From positions 1-64,000 of the forward strand of contig CAVPEW010000064.1 of NCBI GenBank assembly GCA_963703565.1: a DNA stretch of 64,000 nucleotides. The letters are read 5' to 3'. This document shows, in pieces, positions 1 through 6,336 of this stretch (positions are counted from its first letter, which is position 1; every line of letters starts with the position of its first letter). The position numbers and the translations under genes were made by a program. The stretch is from CAVPEW01 sp963703565 (lineage in GTDB: Bacteria > Actinomycetota > Acidimicrobiia > Acidimicrobiales > VFJN01). The notes below the pieces were generated by a model. That model was not told where the DNA came from. It was given only the letters and a program-made list of their open reading frames with translations, and did no database searches.

Positions 1-318
1 TTATGTTAACCTACTGGTAGGATTACGTATTTCTGTGGAAACATCAAACTGTTTTGGTTTTGACGAATAAAAGCATCATATTGGCTGCTGGTGGATGTCT
101 TAAAGATGGATTTCCAAATGTAACTCCAACCATAGAGCCATTATCTTCTTCATAAACAAGACATTTCAGGCCATTATGTATTCTTTCAACAGTACCTTTA
201 AGGCTGGCTAACACTTCTGGATTATTGGATATCTCTTCCACAGTTTCATAGCTCATAAAGTCGTTATCGCCGTATCTTGAAAAATACTTCTCGATCACTG
301 GATGACTCCCCATTGAAA
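1..318. other. AT-rich segment of foreign composition at the window edge
   Basis: This stretch is visibly AT-rich, while everything after about position 320 is strongly GC-rich. It carries one minus-strand reading frame and then passes without any intergenic signal into the middle of a dnaJ gene. An assembly or library chimera at a contig end fits best. A recent insertion that cut dnaJ is the alternative. Confidence 0.7.
44..313 (-). CDS. Hypothetical protein in the AT-rich edge segment
   Basis: An 89-residue frame starts with ATG (complement of 311-313) and ends in TGA (44-46). It is not recognised as any family. It contains a hydrophobic, proline-bearing C-terminal stretch (residues 73-86), no signal peptide and no clear motif. 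Codon use is AT-rich with many AAA, TTT and ATT codons, unlike every other gene here. No convincing ribosome binding site precedes the ATG. It may be a genuine small gene of another organism joined to this contig. It could also be a non-coding frame, since AT-rich DNA holds few long frames by chance but 89 codons is short. Confidence 0.4.
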   Translation of the reverse strand: MGSHPVIEKYFSRYGDNDFMSYETVEEISNNPEVLASLKGTVERIHNGLKCLVYEEDNGSMVGVTFGNPSLRHPPAANMMLLFVKTKTV

Positions 319-319
319 A

Positions 320-930
320 GTTCAGAGGTGTGATATGTCGCTGTTGGGTCAGATGGTGTCGAGTTCGCCGTGCGGACGCTGCGGCGGGCTCGGCCAGGTC
401 ATCGCGTCGCCCTGCCCCGACTGCTCGGGGGAGGGGCGCCGCGTCGAGGAGCGCAGCTACACCGTCGACATCCGCCCGGAGTGGACACGGGCTCCACGCT
501 GCGGCTGAGCGGTCGAGGTGCCGTCGGCCCCCGGCGCGGTCCCGCCGGTGACCTCTACGTGCACGTGAGGGTCGCCGAGGACGACCGCTTCGTGCGCGAC
601 GGCCTCGACCTGGTGCGGGTCGAGCCGATCACCTTCGCCCAGGCGACGCTGGGTGCGCACCTGCGGCTCGAGACCCTGGACGGGACCGAGGACCTCGTCG
701 TGCCTCGTGGCACGCCCAGCGGGCGGGAGTTCCGCCTGCGCCACCGCGGGGTGCCCTCGCTCGAGGGCCGGGGCCGTGGCGACCTGGTGGTGAGGGTCGA
801 GGTCCAGGTTCCGACCGACCTCGACGCCGAGGCCGAGGGCCTGCTGCGCCGCTTCGCAGGCCAGCGCGGCGAAGATGTGGCGCCCGAGGACGCCGGCTTC
901 CTTCACCGCATCCGTTCCGCCTTCCGGTGA
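320..930 (+). pseudogene. dnaJ: DnaJ chaperone, 5'-truncated and frameshifted
   Basis: DnaJ is the Hsp40 co-chaperone that delivers substrates to DnaK. Only the C-terminal part is present. It begins in the zinc-finger region: LLGQMV is followed by two Cys pairs, CGRC and CPDC, of the CxxCxGxG type. The substrate-binding C-terminal domain follows, with the typical DxGxxLRLxGRG and GDLYVHVRV stretches, and ends at TGA 928-930. The J domain, the Gly/Phe region and the first zinc-finger half are missing because the AT-rich edge joins near position 318-320. The reading frame also breaks near 475-480: adding one G to the CCCGG run restores DIRPGVDTGS. The first half reads in the frame of position 335, the second in the frame of 370. 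The gene overlaps the GTG start of rsmE. The frameshift is probably a sequencing error, and the truncation is an edge effect or chimera. Confidence 0.85.
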
Positions 931-957
931 ACCCCGCCCTTCCGGTGAACCCCGCCG
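922..957 (+). repeat. 18-bp tandem duplication across the dnaJ stop and rsmE start
   Basis: Two near-identical 18-bp units (922-939 and 940-957, 17 of 18 bases the same) each contain GGTGA, so each carries a possible GTG start with an overlapping TGA. The dnaJ stop uses the first copy. rsmE has in-frame GTG codons at 927 and 945. Confidence 0.85.
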
Positions 958-1661
958 ACGCGCCCGGTCCTCTGGCCTTCGTCGCCGACCTGGATCGTCC
1001 CGGTCTCGATCCCTCCGACCGCCACCACCTGGAGCGCGTCCTGCGCTTGCGCCGTGGCGCGCCGTTCACCGTGGCCGACGGCCGAGGCCGCTGGCGAACG
1101 GTCCGGCTCGGGCCGACGATCGAACCCACCGGACCGGTCCTGACCGAACCGGAGCCCGCTCCGGCGTTGACCGTGGGCGTAGCGATGCTCAAAGGCGACC
1201 GACCCGAGCTCGTGGTCCAGAAGCTGACCGAGCTGGGGGTCGACCGGATCGCGTTCTTCGCCGCCGAGCGCAGCATCGTGCGCAGGGATCCCGATCGAAG
1301 CGCGCAGCACCTGCGACGGCTTCGCGCCGTCGCCCGCGCGGCGGCCATGCAGTCGCATCGGGCCCGCCTTCCGATGGTGGACCAGGTGGAGCTGGCCGAG
1401 CTGGCCGCCCTGCCGGGAGTGCTGCGGGCCGACCGGGGTGGTCCGGGGCCCGTCGAGTCACCCACCGCGGTGGTGGTCGGCCCCGAGGGAGGCTGGTCCG
1501 GGGCCGAGCGTGCAGCGATCCCCGCCTCGATGGGCCTGGGCGAGCACGTCCTGCGCGCCGAGAGCGCGGCCATCGCAGCGGCATCCATCCTCGAGGCGCT
1601 ACGTCGGGGTCTGGTGGCCGCCCAGGGGCCCGGTGCGCCGCCCGTCCCCACCACCACGTAG
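927..1661 (+). CDS. rsmE: 16S rRNA (uracil-1498-N3)-methyltransferase RsmE
   Basis: RsmE uses S-adenosylmethionine to methylate U1498 of 16S rRNA in the decoding centre. The protein has an N-terminal PUA-like RNA-binding part (residues about 15-75, HHLERVLRLRRG) and a C-terminal SPOUT methyltransferase fold. The cofactor-binding knot shows VVGPEGGWSGAE and the final LRAESAAIAAASIL loop. KLTELGVDRI is also typical. Length (244 aa) matches the family. The GTG start at 927 overlaps the dnaJ stop as GTGA, so translation is probably coupled. A second in-frame GTG at 945, produced by the local 18-bp duplication, is an equally possible start. The dnaJ-rsmE order is common in bacteria. Confidence 0.95.
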   Translation: MNPALPVNPADAPGPLAFVADLDRPGLDPSDRHHLERVLRLRRGAPFTVADGRGRWRTVRLGPTIEPTGPVLTEPEPAPALTVGVAMLKGDRPELVVQKLTELGVDRIAFFAAERSIVRRDPDRSAQHLRRLRAVARAAAMQSHRARLPMVDQVELAELAALPGVLRADRGGPGPVESPTAVVVGPEGGWSGAERAAIPASMGLGEHVLRAESAAIAAASILEALRRGLVAAQGPGAPPVPTTT

Positions 1662-1689
1662 GGTGGTGCGCCCCGTGGGCCATCATGCC

Positions 1690-1695
1690 TATGCT
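1690..1695 (+). promoter_or_regulatory. Putative -10 box (TATGCT) of the bldD-like gene
   Basis: TATGCT lies about 80 nt before the ATG at 1776, leaving a leader of about 70 nt. This contrasts with the leaderless arrangement of many neighbours. No clear -35 is visible. A GGAGGA ribosome binding site stands at 1767-1772. Confidence 0.4.
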
Positions 1696-1775
1696 GGGGC
1701 TGGACCGCCACCATCGGTGAGCGGGGCGGATCTCGAGACGCGTGGCGCGAACGGGCAGCCGTAGCCGGAGGAACC

Positions 1776-2357
1776 ATGGGCGAGCAGACGGAGCTGGATG
1801 GCGGCGAGTACGCAGCCAAGGTCGGCGCCAGGCTCCGTGCCATCCGCCGCCAGAAGCGGCTCTCCCTCCAGCACGTCGAGGCGGCCAGCAACCTCGAGTT
1901 CAAGGCCTCCGTGCTGGGGGCCTACGAACGGGGCGAGCGGGCGATCTCGGTGCCCCGACTGCAGCGTCTGGCACGTTTCTACGAGGTGCCGGTGGACCAG
2001 CTCCTTCCCGGTGATGACGGGCCCGACTTCGGGCCGCGGCCGGGCGACGGCGAGGTGGTGGTCGACCTGACCGACCGTGACCGCGTCGAGGACCGGTCGG
2101 TCAAGATCGACCTGACCGCGATCGGCCGCGTGTCGGGCCAGAGCGGCGAGATGCTCTCCCGCTATCTGCGCATGATCCAAGTCGAGCGGGGCGACTTCAA
2201 CGGCCGGGTCCTCACCATCCGTCGCGACGATCTGCGGGCCATCGCGTGCCTACTGGACACCACGATCGCCGCCGCGCTCGACAACCTCGGCGAACTGGGT
2301 CTGCTACGGCCCTCGGTCCCGGTCGCGGCTGCCGAGCCCACGCCCGCCGGGGTCTGA
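1776..2357 (+). CDS. BldD-like transcriptional regulator with c-di-GMP-binding signature
   Basis: This 193-aa DNA-binding protein has an N-terminal XRE-type helix-turn-helix (residues about 14-78, with YERGERAISVPRLQRLARFY) and a C-terminal domain (about 108-178). The C-terminal domain carries RGD at 138-140, eight residues, then RRDD at 149-152. This matches the RGD-x8-RxDD motif that in Streptomyces BldD binds a c-di-GMP tetramer and controls dimerisation and development. The middle linker is acidic and Pro/Gly-rich. A strong GGAGGA site three bases upstream supports the ATG at 1776. The gene sits between rsmE and hemW and is not overlapped by either. By analogy it should repress target genes when c-di-GMP is high; the targets cannot be told from this window. 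No diguanylate cyclase was seen here. Confidence 0.85.
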   Translation: MGEQTELDGGEYAAKVGARLRAIRRQKRLSLQHVEAASNLEFKASVLGAYERGERAISVPRLQRLARFYEVPVDQLLPGDDGPDFGPRPGDGEVVVDLTDRDRVEDRSVKIDLTAIGRVSGQSGEMLSRYLRMIQVERGDFNGRVLTIRRDDLRAIACLLDTTIAAALDNLGELGLLRPSVPVAAAEPTPAGV

Positions 2358-2394
2358 TCGGCACCACACCGGTAGGACATGCGCCGGTGGGCGG

Positions 2395-2400
2395 TACCGT
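2395..2400 (+). promoter_or_regulatory. -10 box TACCGT for hemW (leaderless type)
   Basis: TACCGT ends 7 nt before the GTG at 2408, so transcription should start at or next to that codon. This favours 2408 over the other in-frame upstream GTG (2387). Confidence 0.55.
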
Positions 2401-2407
2401 CGCCCGG

Positions 2408-3526
2408 GTGTCGAGCCATCCGTTCGGCGTCTACGTCCACGTGCCGTTCTGCGCGTCACGCTGCGACTACTGCGCCTTCGCCACCTGGACCGACCGCGGT
2501 CACCTCGTCGAGGAGTACGTGCGCGCCTGTTGCGACGACCTGAACCGGCGGGCCGGGTCCATGCCTCCGGCGACCTCGGTGTTCTTCGGTGGTGGAACCC
2601 CTTCGGCGATCCCGGCCGCCTCGCTGGCGTCGATCCTGGCGGGCATCGAGCGCGACGCCGGATGCGAGGTCACCGTGGAGTGCAATCCCGAAACGGTCAC
2701 CCCCGAACTGCTCGACGTGTACTGCCGGGCGGGGGTGACCCGTATCTCGCTCGGCGTGCAGTCCACGGTGCCCTCGGTGCTCGAGGCACTGGGTCGCCGT
2801 CACGACCCGGCCACGGTCGTCTCGGCCGTCGCCGCGATCCGTGCCGCCGGGTTCGAGTCGTTCAACCTGGATTGCATCTACGGCGCCGCCGGTGAGGGGC
2901 TCGACGACTGGCGCCGCACCCTCGAGGAGGTGCTGGCGCTCGAACCGCCGCACCTGTCCGCCTATGCCTTGACCGTCGAGGCCGGCACACCCCTGGCCGC
3001 GCAACCGCATCGCCACCCCGACGACGACGACCAGGCCGACAAGTACCTGCTGGCCGACGAGGTGCTGGGCGCTGCCGGCATGGAGTGGTACGAGGTGTCC
3101 AACTGGGCCCGGCCAGGCCACGAGTGCCGCCACAACCGCCTGTACTGGACGATGGGGGAGTACCAGGGCATCGGCTGCGCGGCCCACTCCCATCGCGACG
3201 GGACCCGCTCGTGGAACGTCCGCACTCCCGAGCGCTACATCGCCGGGGTCCGGACGGGGCGCGACCTCGCCGCCGGGCAGGAACACCTCTCGGGACCCGA
3301 CCGCGTCCTGGAGGGGCTCCAGCTCGCTCTGCGCACGCGCGCCGGAGTACCTCTGGCGGCGCTGGCTCCCGACGATGCGGACGTGCTGGCCGGCCTTGTC
3401 GAGGTCGACGGGCACAGTTGGGTGCTGACCCGCCGTGGCCGGCTGCTCGCCAACGAGGTCGCGCTGCGGCTCCGCACCGCCGGCGAGGACGCAGTTGCCG
3501 GGGTGGCTCTCAGGCCGGCAGGGTGA
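2408..3526 (+). CDS. hemW: HemW, heme chaperone (radical SAM)
   Basis: This is a radical-SAM protein of the HemW/oxygen-independent coproporphyrinogen oxidase-like family, which binds and transfers heme. Near the N-terminus it has VHVPFC-x3-C-x2-C, the 4Fe-4S ligand set, where HemW differs from true HemN. It also has FFGGGTPS, the ECNPET strand, RISLGVQS, and GxGAAHSH-like CAAHSHR with the C-terminal HemW wing. About 372 aa from GTG 2408 is the usual length. The start is chosen from the TACCGT box at 2395-2400 and because VSSHPFGVYVHVPFC is where the family begins. The 3' end overlaps the convergent LysM gene by 17 bp. It was classed as HemW rather than HemN from the CxxxCxxC spacing and actinobacterial context. 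Confidence 0.93.
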   Translation: MSSHPFGVYVHVPFCASRCDYCAFATWTDRGHLVEEYVRACCDDLNRRAGSMPPATSVFFGGGTPSAIPAASLASILAGIERDAGCEVTVECNPETVTPELLDVYCRAGVTRISLGVQSTVPSVLEALGRRHDPATVVSAVAAIRAAGFESFNLDCIYGAAGEGLDDWRRTLEEVLALEPPHLSAYALTVEAGTPLAAQPHRHPDDDDQADKYLLADEVLGAAGMEWYEVSNWARPGHECRHNRLYWTMGEYQGIGCAAHSHRDGTRSWNVRTPERYIAGVRTGRDLAAGQEHLSGPDRVLEGLQLALRTRAGVPLAALAPDDADVLAGLVEVDGHSWVLTRRGRLLANEVALRLRTAGEDAVAGVALRPAG

Positions 3527-4430
3527 CGATCTCGCCGGGATAGAGAACGTCGGGGTCACCGGAGCGGACATGGTCGCGGTTCGCCTCGACCACCCGGCGC
3601 CAGTAGGCGCCCGTCTCGCGCTCGGACGGCACCCGGCCCCAGCGGTCGGCCAACTCCTCCTCGGCGAGGAGCCAGAGGCTGTCGCCGGGGGCGACGACCC
3701 GCACTGTGCCCGCCGTGCCCGGGCCGTCGAGGATGCCGGGCTCGGCCGGCTCGTCCGGCTCGGCCGTGGGCGCTCCCTCGTCGAGCTGGCCATCGGGTCG
3801 TGGTGACCCCGCCGGCCGCGGGCGCGCTGGGGGGTCGCTCGAGCCCTCGTTCCTGGCGCCACTTCGAGATCTCCCTGCTGCGCTGTAGGTCATCGGGGGC
3901 TGATCGACTCCTGCGCCGTCGTGGCCGCCCGAGGGTGCCCCGCCGGCGGGGGAGGAGCGCATCGCATCGGGGGCCGCGGGTTGCGTGGTGTCGGGTGGGG
4001 CACCGGGGCCCGGGTCGTCTCGCGCCGTGCCCGCGACGGGTATCGGCTCCATGGAGGCGGTGCCGGGCGGCACCTGCGGAGGCTGACCCGACAGTGCGCC
4101 TAGGGCGAGCGACGCACCGAGGCCCTGTGCGAGCCGGGAGCGCAGCCCATGGGGGAGCGGCAGAACGTATCGCCGGTGCCTGGGGCAAGGCGTGGCCCCG
4201 TTCGATGTGGCGATGGCGGCGGCCACGCCCACCAGGAGGTACGACACCAGGCCCAGCGCGCAGAGCCTGACGATGGCCATCATGGCCGCAGCGGGCCCGT
4301 GGGCCTCGATCCAAGCCGCCCAGGCGCTCGGGTCCGCGGGTGGAGCTGCCAGCGGTCCCCTCCCTGCGGCGGCGAGGCCAGCCGCGGCGAATGCCAGGAG
4401 CCCCGCCACCGAGAGGTGGTGCCTGGTCAA
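3510..4430 (-). CDS. Membrane protein with C-terminal LysM domain
   Basis: The protein has 306 aa. It has two hydrophobic segments near the N-terminus (about residues 7-25 and 48-75), a long Pro/Gly/Ala-rich low-complexity linker, and a C-terminal LysM domain (about 240-306: RVVAPGDSLWLLAEEEL, then VVEANRD and LYPGEIVTLP). LysM domains bind peptidoglycan, so the C-terminus should face the wall; this is inference from the family. The start is a TTG at 4430-4428 that overlaps the TGA of the upstream pseudokinase gene as TTGA, which implies coupled translation. An upstream extension to 4562 would lie fully inside that gene and is disfavoured. The 3' end overlaps hemW convergently. Function is unknown; the pairing with a membrane pseudokinase suggests an envelope role. 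Confidence 0.75.
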   Translation of the reverse strand: MTRHHLSVAGLLAFAAAGLAAAGRGPLAAPPADPSAWAAWIEAHGPAAAMMAIVRLCALGLVSYLLVGVAAAIATSNGATPCPRHRRYVLPLPHGLRSRLAQGLGASLALGALSGQPPQVPPGTASMEPIPVAGTARDDPGPGAPPDTTQPAAPDAMRSSPAGGAPSGGHDGAGVDQPPMTYSAAGRSRSGARNEGSSDPPARPRPAGSPRPDGQLDEGAPTAEPDEPAEPGILDGPGTAGTVRVVAPGDSLWLLAEEELADRWGRVPSERETGAYWRRVVEANRDHVRSGDPDVLYPGEIVTLPA

Positions 4431-5641
4431 CCGCTCACTGCCTCGGCTCCGCGTTCGCCCGTGACGACGAGCAGGTCGCAAGGGTCGCGGCGCTCCGCGC
4501 GGATCGAGCGGGCCCCGGGAACCGTCCGCCCCGATGTGACCGTCGTCCGGCGGTCGGGCCATGAGCCGAAGACGAAGACCTCGCCGGTGCCGGGTCGGAG
4601 CACGGCGGGCGTGGCCAGCCCGTCGCAGTCCCAGTCACCGACCACAACGTCGTCCTCGGACGTGCCGACCCGCCACGAACGGGACCCGACTCGTACGACG
4701 CTGCCTGCCACCTGCACCGGCTCACCACAGCCGTCACCGTCGAGGTCGACCACCACCACGTCGCCCGTCGGGCCCGAACGGTCGCATGCGGCCGCGGAGT
4801 CCGACGATCGCCCGGGCAGGCGTGCCCCGACAAGGGCCGCGCCCCCTGCCACGGCTAGCGCGACCATCGTCAGCCCGGCGGAGGGGGGCACGTGGCGCCA
4901 GGGGTCGCGGCCCCGACCGCTGCTCCGAGATGCTGCCGCGGTTGGTGTGACGAGCTCGGGCTCGACGATGCGGGCCAGATCGGCCGCCAGGCGGCGCGCG
5001 GTCGGGCGGTCGTGCGGCGGCTCGGCGGCGGCTCGAGCGGCCACGATCGCCAACTGGCGGGAGGTGGCGTCAGCTCGACGGCGACCCGAGCGCCCGGCTG
5101 CGCCCGCCGCCAATGCGAGCAACCAGGTGAGCAGGTCGCCCAACGCGGCGACGTCGTGGGCGCGCGATCGGCCGCCGTCGTCGGGACCGAACCCGCACAG
5201 GCGCGGCCGGTGGGCGGAGTCGACCAGGACGTGACCGGCGTCGACACGCCCGTGAACGATCCCGGCGTGGTGCAGGTCGGCGAGCGTGCTGGCCAACGAC
5301 GCGACGATCCGGCCCGCCTGGCGCGGCGTGGGCGCGGCGATGGCGTCGAGCGGCCGGCCGGCCCACCTGGTGCGGATCTCGGCGCCGTGGCCGCCGGCAC
5401 GCACCGATGCCAGCTCGACCACTCCCGGGTGCGCGGCCGCTCGCAGTCGGTCGGCCTCGGCGTAGGCGATGCCCTGGTCGTCGAGGTGCTTGACCACGAC
5501 CGCCGCCGCCCCCTCCACCGCAGCGGACGCGAGCCCGCTCTCGACGTCTCCCTCCGCGGCGATCGATTCGATCGTGGCCCGCTCGGAGTGCCCGACAGGC
5601 GCGGTGCCGGCACTGCTGGCAATGGGAGCATCACGAAACAC
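4427..5641 (-). CDS. Membrane pseudokinase with FG-GAP-like extracellular repeats
   Basis: The N-terminal half (about residues 30-240) resembles a Ser/Thr protein kinase lobe pair. A VAVK-type lysine survives in AAVVVKHLDD and the helix after it is present. The catalytic loop, normally HRDxxxxN, reads HGRVDAGHV, and the DFG motif reads CGFG, so both catalytic aspartates are gone. A transmembrane helix (SAGLTMVALAVAGGAALVGA) follows. The C-terminal part has two DxDGDG-like units (DLDGDGCGEP and GDWDCDGLATP), typical of FG-GAP/VCBS-like calcium-binding beta-propeller repeats, predicted outside the cell. The GTG at 5641 is chosen because TACACT at 5653-5648 ends 6 nt before it; an ATG at 5686 is the longer alternative. 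It overlaps the LysM gene by 4 bp and is divergent from the 5740 gene. It is probably a scaffold or sensor rather than an enzyme. Confidence 0.7.
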   Translation of the reverse strand: MFRDAPIASSAGTAPVGHSERATIESIAAEGDVESGLASAAVEGAAAVVVKHLDDQGIAYAEADRLRAAAHPGVVELASVRAGGHGAEIRTRWAGRPLDAIAAPTPRQAGRIVASLASTLADLHHAGIVHGRVDAGHVLVDSAHRPRLCGFGPDDGGRSRAHDVAALGDLLTWLLALAAGAAGRSGRRRADATSRQLAIVAARAAAEPPHDRPTARRLAADLARIVEPELVTPTAAASRSSGRGRDPWRHVPPSAGLTMVALAVAGGAALVGARLPGRSSDSAAACDRSGPTGDVVVVDLDGDGCGEPVQVAGSVVRVGSRSWRVGTSEDDVVVGDWDCDGLATPAVLRPGTGEVFVFGSWPDRRTTVTSGRTVPGARSIRAERRDPCDLLVVTGERGAEAVSG

Positions 5642-5647
5642 ATGGAA

Positions 5648-5653
5648 AGTGTA
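5648..5653 (-). promoter_or_regulatory. -10 box TACACT for the pseudokinase gene
   Basis: Read on the minus strand, TACACT ends 6 nt before GTG 5641-5639. It supports a leaderless start there rather than at the upstream ATG, which lies beyond the box. Confidence 0.5.
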
Positions 5654-5726
5654 TGAGATGTCGACCCATGCCGGCAACGCCGGCAACAGGGATCGTCCGT
5701 GTTGCGGCAGGACAGGCGGGCGGGCG

Positions 5727-5732
5727 TAGCGT
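5727..5732 (+). promoter_or_regulatory. -10 box TAGCGT for the small membrane protein gene
   Basis: TAGCGT ends 7 nt before GTG 5740. With the minus-strand box at 5648-5653 it forms a compact divergent promoter region of about 100 bp. Confidence 0.55.
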
Positions 5733-5739
5733 CGGGCTC

Positions 5740-6141
5740 GTGGACCAGTTCGAGACCGGCCTCGCCGGAGCAGGTGCCCCGACCCGTCACCCTCGCGACC
5801 AGATCGCGCGACGGGTCCTACGGCTCGGCGACTCCCAGGTCGCCATCGGCGAGGCCGAGATGCGCCAGGCGTTCAGCCAGTCGCTGGCCATCTCGGCGAT
5901 CCGATGCCTTCTGACCTATGTGGTCCTGCCCTTCCTGGCTCCGCTCGCAGGGTGGGCATCCGGCGTGGGACCCATTCCGGGGGTCGTCATCGGCTTGGTG
6001 GCCATCGGCTTCAACGTGCGCACCATCCGGCGCTTCTGGCTGGCCGACCACCGGTACAGGTGGGCCTACACGGGCATCTCCGGATCGGTGATCGTGCTGC
6101 TGCTGGTCCTCATGGTCGAGGACCTAGCCTCGCTGTTCTGA
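5740..6141 (+). CDS. Small integral membrane protein, unknown function
   Basis: The gene encodes 133 aa. A charged N-terminal 50 residues precedes three predicted membrane segments: AIRCLLTYVVLPFLAPLAG, IPGVVIGLVAIGFNV and SGSVIVLLLVLMVE. A short basic loop (RTIRRFWLADHRYRW) lies between the second and third. The start at GTG 5740 follows from the TAGCGT box 7 nt upstream; the longer frame back to 5653 would run through the promoter. It resembles conserved actinobacterial membrane proteins without assigned function. The helix-basic loop-helix layout suggests a small membrane adaptor, but nothing in the sequence gives a substrate. About 195 bases without a gene follow. Confidence 0.7.
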   Translation: MDQFETGLAGAGAPTRHPRDQIARRVLRLGDSQVAIGEAEMRQAFSQSLAISAIRCLLTYVVLPFLAPLAGWASGVGPIPGVVIGLVAIGFNVRTIRRFWLADHRYRWAYTGISGSVIVLLLVLMVEDLASLF

Positions 6142-6296
6142 CCCGGAGCGGGCCCTCCTCGTCGATCCGCAGCTCGTGAGCTTCGCGTCCCGTCCAGCCG
6201 CGGGCGCGGCATCTGCGGGCCTCAACGCCCCATCGCGCAAGACACGCCGCGAACGCCACGACTCCGGTGAATGGGCTGAAAGGCCCCGAGCACCAC

Positions 6297-6302
6297 TAGG
6301 GT
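6297..6302 (+). promoter_or_regulatory. -10 box TAGGGT for the LPKTG protein gene
   Basis: TAGGGT lies 34 nt before ATG 6337, giving a leader of about 28 nt that carries a GGAGG site. This is an ordinary leadered promoter. Confidence 0.5.
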
Positions 6303-6336
6303 GCCTCGCCGTTCACGGCTGGAGATGGAGGAACGA

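Noticed and set aside
629..1903. Long minus-strand frame over rsmE and the bldD-like gene
   Set aside because: Its product is Arg/Pro/Ser-rich low complexity as expected from the reverse of GC-rich genes, and the plus strand encodes well-known proteins.
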